DNA of 61,059 nt from Acidobacteriota bacterium (lineage in GTDB: Bacteria > Acidobacteriota > Terriglobia > Bryobacterales > Bryobacteraceae). Shown piece by piece: positions 25,821-34,470 of the stretch. The stretch is from contig CANIVU010000049.1 in assembly GCA_947470805.1 (NCBI GenBank), positions 1 through 61,059 on the forward strand. Direction: 5' to 3'. How positions within the stretch are numbered: the first letter of the stretch is position 1; every line of letters starts with the position of its first letter. Both the position numbers and the translations under genes were made by a program. The notes under the pieces are model-generated. The model made no database searches. It was not told the DNA's origin and worked only from the letters and a program-made list of their open reading frames with translations.

Positions 25821-27050
25821 ATGAATTCACGCCGCCAGTTCCTCACCGCCAGCGCCAGCGCGCTCGTGGCTTCCACAGTTTCCCGCGCCAACCCGAAGAG
25901 CTTCCCCTACGGCGAGTTCGAACAGCGCATCGCAAAAAAGAACTTCACCGGCATGACCAAGGACATGCTGCCGACCCCCTGCATGGTCGTCGACATCGAT
26001 CTCTTCGAAAAAAACCTGAAGACGATGGCCGACTACGCTAAGACCGCGCCCATCTACCTCCGCCCGCACGTCAAGGTGCACAAGAGCGTCGACATCGCCA
26101 AGCGCCAGGTCGCCCTCGGCGCCATCGGCATCACCGCCGCCACCATCGCCGAATCCGAACTCATGTCCAACGGCGGCATCAAAGGCGTCCTCTGGACCAA
26201 GCAGCCGGCCAGCTACAACAACCTCCTCCGCGCCATCGCCCTCACCAAAAAGGATCCGACTTTCATGTTCGTCGTCGACGATCATGACGTCGCCGCCCGC
26301 GTCCAGGAAGCCGCCGCCGCCGCCAAAGTGAAGGCGCGCGTCGCCGTCTCCGTCTACGCAGGCCTCACCCGCCAGGGCATCGCCAACGGCAAGCCCGCCC
26401 TCGACCTCGCCCAGAAAATCGCCACTTCCAAGAACATCAGCTTCGAAGGCTACATGGCCTACTCCGGCTACGCCTCCCACACCCACGGCTGGGAAGCCCG
26501 CCGCAAGAAGTCGGCTGAAGATCTCGCCGGTGTCAACGAAACCGTCGCCCTCAGCAAGAAGGCCGGCATGGAAGTCAAAATCGTCTCCGGCGGCTCCACC
26601 GGCACCTACAACATGGATCACGAACTGGGCCTCACCGAACTCGAATGCGGCTCCTACGTCTTCATGGATTCTGTCTACCGCGAAGTCGGCGGCAAGACGG
26701 ATGACAAGGTCTATACGGACTTCGAAAACTCCATGTCCGTTCTCACCACGGTCGACAGCAAACACCACGCCGGTCAGGTCACGACAGACTACGGCAACAA
26801 AGCGATGGCCCAACTCACCGACAAGGTGAAAGGCCAAACCTGGCTTACCGTCGACAAGCAGGGCGCCGAATACGGCCTTCTCCGCTGGAAAGACGGCGGC
26901 GGCGAAATCAAGGTCGGTGACCGCGTCGAGATCTACTGCTCAAACCTCGACATGTCCACCAACTGCTACGACCGTTACTACATCGCCAAAGGCAATGACA
27001 TCGTCGACGTATGGCCCATCATGGGCCGCGGCGGCGCGGCCCAGCGCTAA
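25821..27050 (+). CDS. D-threonine aldolase-like PLP enzyme with Tat signal
   Basis: A 409-residue fold-type III PLP enzyme. The start at 25821 is supported by AGGAG about 10 bases upstream and by a twin-arginine leader (NSRRQFLTASASALVAS). The alanine-racemase-type barrel carries the PLP lysine (about Lys85) in RPHVKVHK. The C-terminus has the D-threonine aldolase/D-serine dehydratase pattern CYDRYYIAKGNDIVDVWPI, which holds the metal-binding Cys and is followed by a Gly/Arg-rich end. It likely cleaves or dehydrates a D-hydroxy amino acid, unusually after export by Tat. A strong terminator follows. Confidence 0.85.
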   Translation: MNSRRQFLTASASALVASTVSRANPKSFPYGEFEQRIAKKNFTGMTKDMLPTPCMVVDIDLFEKNLKTMADYAKTAPIYLRPHVKVHKSVDIAKRQVALGAIGITAATIAESELMSNGGIKGVLWTKQPASYNNLLRAIALTKKDPTFMFVVDDHDVAARVQEAAAAAKVKARVAVSVYAGLTRQGIANGKPALDLAQKIATSKNISFEGYMAYSGYASHTHGWEARRKKSAEDLAGVNETVALSKKAGMEVKIVSGGSTGTYNMDHELGLTELECGSYVFMDSVYREVGGKTDDKVYTDFENSMSVLTTVDSKHHAGQVTTDYGNKAMAQLTDKVKGQTWLTVDKQGAEYGLLRWKDGGGEIKVGDRVEIYCSNLDMSTNCYDRYYIAKGNDIVDVWPIMGRGGAAQR

Positions 27051-27060
27051 CGAACCCGAA

Positions 27061-27089
27061 GGGACGGGCTCCTCAGCCCGTCCCTTTTT
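27061..27089 (+). terminator. Rho-independent terminator between convergent genes
   Basis: GGGACGGGCT (27061-27070), loop CCTC and AGCCCGTCCC (27075-27084) form a perfect 10-base stem followed by TTTTT. It ends the aldolase-like gene and overlaps the 3' end of the convergent rraA-like gene. Confidence 0.85.
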
Positions 27090-27741
27090 CCACCTGCAAC
27101 TGCGGGACAAACACCTCGCCCGCCTTCTTCGCCAGCTTCTCGTCGATCTTCAACAACGCCGCCACGTCCACCCCGTTCCGGATCGCCTTCGCAATCACCT
27201 TCTCGGCCTCCACAATCCGTCCGGCCTTGTCCAACACCTCCTCCAGCCGCGCCAACGGAATCACCACGACCCCATCGTCATCCCCCACCAGCCAGTCGCC
27301 CGGCTGAACGACTTGCCCGCCACAACTCACCGGTACCTGTAACTTGCCCGCATATTCGGCCCCGCCCGCGTTGGCGACAACAGCCCGCGCAAACACAGGC
27401 AACTTACTCCCGCGAATATCCGCCAAATCCCGGATCGCGCCATCAATCACAACCCCGGCAAGCTTCTTCCGGTGCGCCGAATCCGTCGTCAATCCGCCCC
27501 ACAGTGCGGTGTTCTTCTCGCCGTGTCCGTCGATCACCAGCACCTGCCCAGCCGGGCACTCCGCCAGCGCCTTACTCACCATCAGAATATCGGCCGTATG
27601 CACCTGCACCGTAAACGCCGGCCCCGCCATCTGCGCCTTCGCCGACCACGGTCGCATCCCGTGGTCCATCGCCCCGCCCTTATCGAGCGCGTCCGACACC
27701 GGCCCTGCGCCATACTTCAACAACCGGTCGCGCGGGCTCAT
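27073..27741 (-). CDS. RraA/HMG-aldolase-family protein
   Basis: A 222-residue RraA-fold protein. The family motifs are present: GHGEKNTALWGGLT and DGAIRDLADIRGSKLPVFAR, where the Asp-Gly-x-x-Arg-Asp segment binds the metal and 2-keto acid in 4-hydroxy-4-methyl-2-oxoglutarate/oxaloacetate-type enzymes. Members can also be RNase E regulators, but with metabolic neighbours an aldolase/decarboxylase role is likelier. The start codon overlaps the stop of the upstream alcohol dehydrogenase gene (ATGA). Confidence 0.85.
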   Translation of the reverse strand: MSPRDRLLKYGAGPVSDALDKGGAMDHGMRPWSAKAQMAGPAFTVQVHTADILMVSKALAECPAGQVLVIDGHGEKNTALWGGLTTDSAHRKKLAGVVIDGAIRDLADIRGSKLPVFARAVVANAGGAEYAGKLQVPVSCGGQVVQPGDWLVGDDDGVVVIPLARLEEVLDKAGRIVEAEKVIAKAIRNGVDVAALLKIDEKLAKKAGEVFVPQLQVEKGTG

Positions 27742-28829
27742 ACAGCCATCCTCACCTGGGCCGGATTAATCGCCTTGAACTTGCCCTTATTCGCCGTTAT
27801 CTCCAAAGCTTTCGGCACGTTTTCAATCCCCTCCAGAATGTGCGTAATCGTTGGCTTCAACCGCACCCGCCCCGCCGCCACCAGGCTAACTGTATGTTGT
27901 AAGTGCTCCAGCGTACTAATATCGGGAAACATATACCGCAAGCTCCGTTCCCGCAGTAAGTCGACGTCTAACTCAAACGGCGAGCCAAACCACGACACGC
28001 CGATAATCTTCCCCCCGCTCCGCACCGCGTCCATCGCCTGCGTCACGCTCTTGGTCCCCGCCATCCCCTGCGTCGGGCTCCCCCCGGCGCACTCAAACAC
28101 AATGTCTGCGCCGTTCCCCTCGGTCAACTCCCGAATCCGCGCCACCGGGTCTTCCTTCGTCGCATTAATCGCATAATCGGCGCCCAACTCAAGTGACATC
28201 GCGCATGCCTCATCCCGCACGTCCACGGTAATAATCTTCCCCGCCCCGCTCACGCGCGCAATCTGCATGCACTCCAGCCCCATACTTCCTTGCCCCAGAA
28301 ACGCCACCGAATTGCCGATCTTAATCTCCGCCGTTTCCACCGACGCGACACTGTCGCTCAACGACTGCAAGCATGCGGCCTCGCTATCGCTAATCCGGTC
28401 ATCCACCAGCGTCAACGCGATCTCCGGCAGAATGGCGTACTCCGCAAAACACCCCGGCAGTTGAAAGCCGATAATCGGTCCCTTCCGGCACAAATGCCCG
28501 CGCCCCGTATCGCACAACGGGCAACTCTCGCAAGGCAGCTTCGCGCGTGCCGCCACCCGGTCGCCCACCTTGAACCGCGTCACCCCCGGTCCCACTTCCA
28601 CAATCCGCACGCAGAACTCGTGGCCGAATAACTGCACCGGCGCCTCAGTCTCCAGCCGTTTCTTAATCCGGTCAAACGCCAGCGTCCGCACGCCCGCCGC
28701 CAGTTGCGCCTCCGTCACGCTGGGCTGCACCACCAGCACCTGCGCCAATACATGCCGCGGCTTCAACTCCGGCATCGGCACCTCGTCCAACCGCAAATCA
28801 TTAAATCCGTAGAATCGCCATGCTTTCAT
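27738..28829 (-). CDS. Zinc-type alcohol dehydrogenase (MDR family)
   Basis: A 363-residue medium-chain dehydrogenase. The start at 28829 is where the family sequence begins (MKAWRFYGFNDLRLDEVP). It has GHEFCVRIVEVG, the structural-zinc cysteines CESCPLCDTGRGHLC, and the coenzyme loop SVAFLGQGSMGLECMQIA. The usual Cys-Gly-Ser/Thr-Asp at the catalytic zinc is replaced by QPSVTEA, so catalytic metal binding may be altered. Probable role: oxidation of a polyol or hydroxy acid feeding the RraA-like enzyme, with which it is coupled by ATGA. It is divergent from the SMP-30 gene, with 27 bases between starts. Confidence 0.85.
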   Translation of the reverse strand: MKAWRFYGFNDLRLDEVPMPELKPRHVLAQVLVVQPSVTEAQLAAGVRTLAFDRIKKRLETEAPVQLFGHEFCVRIVEVGPGVTRFKVGDRVAARAKLPCESCPLCDTGRGHLCRKGPIIGFQLPGCFAEYAILPEIALTLVDDRISDSEAACLQSLSDSVASVETAEIKIGNSVAFLGQGSMGLECMQIARVSGAGKIITVDVRDEACAMSLELGADYAINATKEDPVARIRELTEGNGADIVFECAGGSPTQGMAGTKSVTQAMDAVRSGGKIIGVSWFGSPFELDVDLLRERSLRYMFPDISTLEHLQHTVSLVAAGRVRLKPTITHILEGIENVPKALEITANKGKFKAINPAQVRMAV

Positions 28830-28838
28830 AGGTCCCGT

Positions 28839-28847
28839 GATAATATC
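28839..28847. promoter_or_regulatory. Palindromic -10-like element between divergent starts
   Basis: GATAATATC reads as an odd palindrome and offers GATAAT (28839-28844) rightwards, 12 bases before the ATG at 28857, and GATATT/TATTAT leftwards, 9-10 bases before the ATG at 28829. It is the only promoter-like sequence in the 27-base gap. Confidence 0.4.
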
Positions 28848-28856
28848 GCACCCAAC

Positions 28857-29852
28857 ATGAAAACATCCGCACTGTTGCCGATCGTCTTCACCGCCGCCCA
28901 GTTGGCCGCGCAAATCTTCGCCCCCGGCGCCAAGCTCGAAAAGCTCTACGAGGGCGGCCACCTCACCGAAGGCGTCACCGCCGCCCCCGACGGCACGATG
29001 TACTTCAGCGACATCACCTTCACCACCGAAGCCAACATGCAGGCCGGCCACATCCTGCGCTTCGATCCAAAGACCAGCAAAACCACAGTCTTCCGCTCCC
29101 CCAGCGGCATGTCCAACGGCCTCAAATTCGACGCCCAGGGCCGGCTCATCGCCGCCGAAGGAGCCGACTACGGTGGCCGCCGCATCACCCGCACCGACAT
29201 GGCAACCGGCAAAGCCACCATCCTCGCCGGACGCTTCAACGGCCGCCCCTTCAATAGCCCCAACGATGTCGCCATCGACGAACGCGGACGAATCTATTTC
29301 TCCGATCCTCGCTACCTCGGCTGGGAGCCCATCGAACAACCCGTCATGGCCGTCTACCGTCTCGACCCCGATGGGACCGTGCACCGCATCATCACCGACG
29401 CCGGCAAGCCCAACGGCGTTGCCATCTCGCCCGATCAAAAGTCACTCTACGTCGTCACCAATGACGACGGCCACATGGGCTTCGACCTCATGCCCAAAGG
29501 CACCCCCGCCCGAAAAGGCCGCATGGAACTGAACGCCTACGATCTGGCCCCCAACGGCGCAGCCACCTTCCGCAAACAACTCGTCAACTACGCCCCCGAA
29601 GACGGCCCCGACGGCCTCGTCTGCGACGCCGAAGGCAACCTCTTCGTCGCCGTCCGCAACGAAAAGCGCTACGGCGTGAATGTCTATTCCCCCATCGGCC
29701 AGGAACTCGCCTACCTCCCCACGCCCGAACGCCCCACCAACGTCGGCTTCGGCCGCGGCGCAGAATCGAAAACCCTCTACATCACCGCCGGCGGCAGCCT
29801 CTACCGCATCCAAACTCTGAAGACCGGCTACCACCTGCCGGCCGCGAAATGA
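28857..29852 (+). CDS. SMP-30/gluconolactonase-family protein
   Basis: A 331-residue six-bladed propeller lactonase. The signal peptide is short (KTSALLPIVFTAAQLAAQ). Family motifs include the metal site in GVTAAPDGTMYFSD, FNGRPFNSPNDVAIDERG and a GKPNGVAISPD blade. These enzymes hydrolyse sugar lactones to aldonic acids. Export places the reaction outside the cytoplasm, upstream of uptake by the MFS protein encoded next, whose ATG overlaps this stop (ATGA). Together with the dehydrogenase and RraA-like genes this suggests a sugar-acid route. Confidence 0.85.
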   Translation: MKTSALLPIVFTAAQLAAQIFAPGAKLEKLYEGGHLTEGVTAAPDGTMYFSDITFTTEANMQAGHILRFDPKTSKTTVFRSPSGMSNGLKFDAQGRLIAAEGADYGGRRITRTDMATGKATILAGRFNGRPFNSPNDVAIDERGRIYFSDPRYLGWEPIEQPVMAVYRLDPDGTVHRIITDAGKPNGVAISPDQKSLYVVTNDDGHMGFDLMPKGTPARKGRMELNAYDLAPNGAATFRKQLVNYAPEDGPDGLVCDAEGNLFVAVRNEKRYGVNVYSPIGQELAYLPTPERPTNVGFGRGAESKTLYITAGGSLYRIQTLKTGYHLPAAK

Positions 29853-31111
29853 CCAACATCCGCTGGCGGCTCTACGGCCTCCTCTTGATGGTCGTCACCC
29901 TCACGTTCATCGACCGTTTCAACATGAACGTGGCCGCCAAATACATCCAGCAGGAGTTCGCCCTCTCCGACATTCAAATCGGCTCCCTGCTCAGCGCCTT
30001 CGCCCTCGGCTATGCCATCTTCCAAGCCCCCGGCGGCTGGCTGGGTGATAAGTTCGGCGCCCGGCGCGTCCTCACCGGAGCCATCCTCTGGTGGTCGCTC
30101 TTCACCGCGCTCACCGCCTTCGCCCCGCAACTCGGCCTCGGCATCGGCCTGTCATTCTGGCTCGTCCGCTTCCTGATCGGTATCGGAGAAGGCCCCGCCC
30201 TGCCCTGTACCAACAAGATGATCGGCCGCTGGATGGCCGTCCCCGAACGCGCCCGAGGCTCCAGCCTATTCCTCGTCGCCGTCGGCATCGGCGGCGCCTT
30301 CACACCGCCCGCCATCGCCTGGGCCATGACGCACTTCGGCTGGCGCGCCAGCTTCCTCGCCTGCGGCGCCCTCGGCGTCATCGTTGCCGCTCTGTGGCAA
30401 GGGCAATCCACCGAAAACCCCTCGGACCACCCCGGCGTCAACGCCCAGGAACTCGCCCACATCCAGGCCCTCCGTTCCCCCGCCATCGCCCCCGGCCCTT
30501 TCCCCTGGCGACGCCTCTTCGCCACCCCCAGCATCCCCGCCCTCATCGTCGCCAACTTCATGCTCGGCTACGTCACCTACATCTTCTACACCTGGTTCTT
30601 CCTCTACCTCGTCAACGTCCGCAAGCTCCCCGTCATGGCCGGCAGCTACTGGTCCACAGTCCCCTTCCTCGCCATCCTCATCGGCGCGCCCATCGGCGGC
30701 TACGTGTCGGACGCCATGGTCCGCCGCCTCGGCCACCCCTGGGGCCGCCGCGTCCCCGTGACAATCGCCGCCACCTGCTCCTGCCTGCTCCTAATCATCG
30801 GATCACGCACCGAAGACCCCTATATCGCCATCGGCATCCTCGCCCTCGCTGCCGGATGCAACAGCGTCGCCGCCGTCACCAGTTGGGCCGTGCCCAACGA
30901 TCTCAGCGAACGCTACGCCGGCACCCTCGCCGGCATTCTCAACACCTGCACCAACCTGGGCGGCGCCCTTTCGCCCATCCTCACGCCCTATCTGGCCAAC
31001 CGCTACGGCTGGGTCGCCGCGCTCGATTTCGCCGCCGCCTTCATGCTCACCCTCGGTCTCCTCTGGCTCCTCGTTCACCCAGAACGCCGCATCGATGAAA
31101 ATCCCGCGTGA
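29849..31111 (+). CDS. MFS transporter, anion:cation symporter (ACS)-like
   Basis: A 420-residue transporter with 12 predicted membrane helices. The opening VTLTFIDRFNMNVAAKYIQQ and the loop GWLGDKFGARRVL are typical of the ACS family, which carries hexuronates, glucarate and phthalate. Hence a sugar acid is the likely cargo, in line with the co-transcribed lactonase. The central loop (about 190-215) is short. The M48 protease gene starts 30 bases downstream. Confidence 0.85.
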   Translation: MTNIRWRLYGLLLMVVTLTFIDRFNMNVAAKYIQQEFALSDIQIGSLLSAFALGYAIFQAPGGWLGDKFGARRVLTGAILWWSLFTALTAFAPQLGLGIGLSFWLVRFLIGIGEGPALPCTNKMIGRWMAVPERARGSSLFLVAVGIGGAFTPPAIAWAMTHFGWRASFLACGALGVIVAALWQGQSTENPSDHPGVNAQELAHIQALRSPAIAPGPFPWRRLFATPSIPALIVANFMLGYVTYIFYTWFFLYLVNVRKLPVMAGSYWSTVPFLAILIGAPIGGYVSDAMVRRLGHPWGRRVPVTIAATCSCLLLIIGSRTEDPYIAIGILALAAGCNSVAAVTSWAVPNDLSERYAGTLAGILNTCTNLGGALSPILTPYLANRYGWVAALDFAAAFMLTLGLLWLLVHPERRIDENPA

Positions 31112-31141
31112 TACATCCCCCAATTGCGACACAGCAATTGG

Positions 31142-31978
31142 ATGATTACGCGCCGCTCACTCCTCGCCCTGCCCGCCACCCTCTACGCCGCCGAACCGAA
31201 AGTCGTCACGCCGGCCTACAACACCCTCTCCGACGCCGAGGAAATCGCTCTCGGCCGCAAGTTCGCAGCCACCCTCGAAAAGGATCTCCCCATCCTCTCT
31301 GTCTCCGCCCTCGACAACTACGTCAACGGCATCCTCACCGAACTCGCCCGCAAAAGCCGCCGCCCCAACATCCCCTACATCGCCAAAGTCGCCAACACCG
31401 TCGACGTCAACGCCATCTCCCTCCCCGGCGGCTTCGTCTTCGTCTACCGCGGTCTCCTCGAAATGGTGAAAACGGAATCCGAACTCGCCGCCGTCCTCTC
31501 CCACGAAGTCGGCCACATCGTCGGCCGTCACTCCGCCAATAACCTCATGCTCGATTTCCGCGCCCGCCAGGTCTACGAAATCGTCAAACGCAACCTCGAA
31601 CTCCGCAACACCGTCATCGAAGAGATCATCGAAAAACTCGGCGGCCCCCTCGTCATCCTCACCCGCCTCCGCTACAGCCGCGAACTCGAATTTGAATCCG
31701 ACCTCCTCGGCCACTACAACATGCTCCGCGCCAACTGGGATCCCGCCGGCATCGTCAGGTTCTTCAAACGCCTCTCCCTCTCCCGCAAGGACCCGGGTGA
31801 CTGGGTCGACTCAGCCCTCGCCACCCACCCCGATCCCGCCGAACGCGCCCAACGCATCCAAGCCGAAATCGACGGATCCCGCCTCCCCTCCGGCCTCACA
31901 ACCAACACCATGTCCTTCGGTGCCATGAAGCTCGGCCTCAAACTCCTCCCTGCCCCCGTCCGTCCAAAAGCGAAATGA
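31142..31978 (+). CDS. M48-family zinc metalloprotease
   Basis: A 278-residue secreted protease. The ATG at 31142 gives a direct signal peptide (MITRRSLLALPATLYAAEP), so I prefer it to a TTG at 31124. The zinc site HEVGHIVGRH is intact, and the third ligand is likely in YSRELEFESDLLGHY. It lacks the TPR half of BepA-type proteases and resembles LoiP-like envelope proteases. The region 180-200 (LRNTVIEEIIEKLGGPLVIL) is hydrophobic and may be a membrane dip. The stop overlaps the next start (ATGA), tying it to the FHA-ABC transporter. Confidence 0.85.
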   Translation: MITRRSLLALPATLYAAEPKVVTPAYNTLSDAEEIALGRKFAATLEKDLPILSVSALDNYVNGILTELARKSRRPNIPYIAKVANTVDVNAISLPGGFVFVYRGLLEMVKTESELAAVLSHEVGHIVGRHSANNLMLDFRARQVYEIVKRNLELRNTVIEEIIEKLGGPLVILTRLRYSRELEFESDLLGHYNMLRANWDPAGIVRFFKRLSLSRKDPGDWVDSALATHPDPAERAQRIQAEIDGSRLPSGLTTNTMSFGAMKLGLKLLPAPVRPKAK

Positions 31979-34470
31979 CCGCCCGCAACCACTGGCACCT
32001 CGGCCACGCCCGCCTGGTCGAATACGAAGCCGGCTTCGCCTTGGAAGATCTCGGCACCCCGCAGGGCACCCATGTCAACGGCATCCGTCTCACCCCCGGC
32101 AAGCCCATCTGGGTCAAACCCACCGATGCCTTCCTGCCCCCCTTCCCGTGGCCCGCGCCCCACTCCGCCACCGTTCCCCAACCCGTCGCCTGGAGCCGCC
32201 AAATCACCATCGGCAGCGCTCCCGACAACGAGCACCAACTCGTCTTCCCCCTCATCGCGCCCAACCACGCCATCCTCCTCGAAGACCACGCCGGCGCCCT
32301 GTATCTGGTCGATCTCGGTGCCGCCCAACCCGTCGCCATCAACGCCATCGGCGCCCTCATCCCGCCCCAACAACCCATCCCCGTCCGCCCCACCGACGAC
32401 GTCTATTTCGGCTCTCTAAAAGTCCCCATCACCCGCCTCCGCGCCAACACCGCCCGCCAGCTCACCTTCCGCGGAACCCGCATGATCATTGGTCGCGACC
32501 CCGCCTGCGATTACCCCCTTCCCTACCCCACCCTCTCCTGGCGCCACGCCGAAATCACCCGCGAAAACGGCCACTTCCACGTCACCGATCTCGGCTCCCG
32601 CAATGGCACCTTCGTCAACGGCGTGCGCTGCACCGCCAAAACCATCCTCGCCCCCGGAGCCGAATTAAGCCTCGGCGCCTTCCGCTTCACCCTCCAGGAC
32701 TCCGGCACCTTCGCCCGCCGCGAGGACACCGCCAACGTCTCCATCGAAGCCGTCTCCCTCACCGTCGATGTCGGCACCCACCGCCTCCTCAACCCCGTGT
32801 CGCTCACCCTCTTCCCCGGCGAAATGACCGCCGTCATGGGCCCTGCCGGCGCCGGAAAAACGACGTTTCTGAAAGCCCTCAACGGCTACGCCGCCCCCTC
32901 CCACGGCCACGTCCTCTTCAACGGCGACGATCTCTATCAGTGCTACGACCGCTTCCGTCTCCAGCTCGGCTACGTCCCGCAGGACGACATCATGCACGCC
33001 CTCCTCACCGTCGAAGAGGCCCTCACCTATACCGCCCGCCTCCGCACAGACTTAAGCGAATCGGAAATCAAAACCCGCGTAAAAACGGTGCTCACCGACC
33101 TCGGCATCGAAGACATCGCCAACCGCCAGATCGGTTCCCCCGAATTGAAAGTAATCAGCGGCGGCCAACGCAAGCGCGTCAACATCGCCATGGAACTCCT
33201 CGCCGGCCCCAATGTTCTCTTCCTCGACGAACCCACCTCCGGTCTCAGCTCGTACGACGCCCTCCAAGTCATCCGCCTCCTCCGCCGCCTCGCCAACGAA
33301 GGCAAAACCATCGTCCTCACCATCCACCAACCCAGCACCGAGATCTACAAGGAATTCGACAACCTCGTCATGATCTCGCGCGACCGCGGCGCCGCCACCA
33401 GCGGCTCCCTCGTCTACTTCGGCCCCGCCTACCCGGACTCCATCAAATTCTTCAACCCCACGGCCGACCCCGCCACCCTCTCCCCCGAACACCTCCTCGA
33501 CGGCCTCGCCCAACAGCCCACCGCCGCCTGGGTCACCACCTACGACCGTTCCCCCTACCGCGGGAAATTCATCGACGATCGCACCGGCCACCGCCCCCCG
33601 CAGCCGGACGCCAAGCCAGCCTCGCCCGTCCGCAAAATCGGCCTCGCCCAATGGGCCACGCTCGTCCGTCGCAACGTCGCCCTCCGCCTCCGCGATAAAG
33701 GCCAGTCCATCTTCATGGCCCTGCAGTCCACGCTCTTCCCGCTCTTGATGGCCATCGTCTTCGGCAACCTCACCCCGCTCGAAACCGACGTGGCGCAAGA
33801 CTGGACCCGCTATGCCGCCAAAGTCACAACAGTTCATTTCCTAATGGTCGTCGCCGCCATCTGGTTCGGCTGCAACAATGCCGCCCGCGACATTGTTGGC
33901 GAATGGAGCATCTTCCAACGCGAGCGCATGGTCAGTCTCAAACTCCCCAGCTACCTCTTCGCAAAGGTGGCCGTCCTCGCCGCCATCAGCCTCCTGCAAT
34001 GCTTCGTGCTGCTGGAAATCGTCAACCTCGCCTGCCACCTCAGCGCCCCGTTTGCGAGTATCTACCTGACGCTCTTCCTGGCCTCCCAAATCGGCTCCGC
34101 CATCGGCCTGCTCATCTCAGCCGTCTCGAAAACCACCGAATCCGCGATCGCCTTCCTGCCCATCCCGTTACTCTTCATGATCCTCCTCGGCGGCGGTATC
34201 AAGCCCCTCCACGAAATGACGCCAGCCGCGGACCGCCTCGCCATGGTCTTCCCCTCCCGCTGGGCCTTCGAAGCGAACGCCCTCACCGAAGCCGCCGAAC
34301 GGCCCCGTTTCATCGATCAGCGCCGCGGCCCCGACATCGCCGAAAACGTCTTCCCCGCCGCCAACGATGCACGCGATACGGCCGCCACCTGCCGCGCCGT
34401 CCTCATCGCCATGTGGAGCGCCTTCCTCGCCCTCGCCCTCAATGTCCTCCGCCGCCGCGACACACACTAA
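31975..34470 (+). CDS. FHA-domain ABC transporter (ABCG-type half-transporter)
   Basis: An 831-residue fusion of phosphothreonine-reading domains to an ABC half-transporter. Residues 8-50 look like the second half of an FHA domain (FALEDLGTPQGTHVNG), 75-150 like a divergent FHA and 163-240 like a canonical one (IIGRDPACDY, SWRHAEI, LGSRNGTFVNGV). The ATPase follows: Walker A GPAGAGKT (289-296), signature SGGQRKR (395-401), Walker B VLFLDEP, H-loop TIHQPS. About six membrane helices occupy 580-820. This order (nucleotide domain before membrane domain) is that of the ABCG/White group. The substrate is unknown. FHA modules imply control by Thr phosphorylation; a Ser/Thr kinase gene converges on it with a 4-base overlap. 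Confidence 0.9.
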   Translation: MTARNHWHLGHARLVEYEAGFALEDLGTPQGTHVNGIRLTPGKPIWVKPTDAFLPPFPWPAPHSATVPQPVAWSRQITIGSAPDNEHQLVFPLIAPNHAILLEDHAGALYLVDLGAAQPVAINAIGALIPPQQPIPVRPTDDVYFGSLKVPITRLRANTARQLTFRGTRMIIGRDPACDYPLPYPTLSWRHAEITRENGHFHVTDLGSRNGTFVNGVRCTAKTILAPGAELSLGAFRFTLQDSGTFARREDTANVSIEAVSLTVDVGTHRLLNPVSLTLFPGEMTAVMGPAGAGKTTFLKALNGYAAPSHGHVLFNGDDLYQCYDRFRLQLGYVPQDDIMHALLTVEEALTYTARLRTDLSESEIKTRVKTVLTDLGIEDIANRQIGSPELKVISGGQRKRVNIAMELLAGPNVLFLDEPTSGLSSYDALQVIRLLRRLANEGKTIVLTIHQPSTEIYKEFDNLVMISRDRGAATSGSLVYFGPAYPDSIKFFNPTADPATLSPEHLLDGLAQQPTAAWVTTYDRSPYRGKFIDDRTGHRPPQPDAKPASPVRKIGLAQWATLVRRNVALRLRDKGQSIFMALQSTLFPLLMAIVFGNLTPLETDVAQDWTRYAAKVTTVHFLMVVAAIWFGCNNAARDIVGEWSIFQRERMVSLKLPSYLFAKVAVLAAISLLQCFVLLEIVNLACHLSAPFASIYLTLFLASQIGSAIGLLISAVSKTTESAIAFLPIPLLFMILLGGGIKPLHEMTPAADRLAMVFPSRWAFEANALTEAAERPRFIDQRRGPDIAENVFPAANDARDTAATCRAVLIAMWSAFLALALNVLRRRDTH

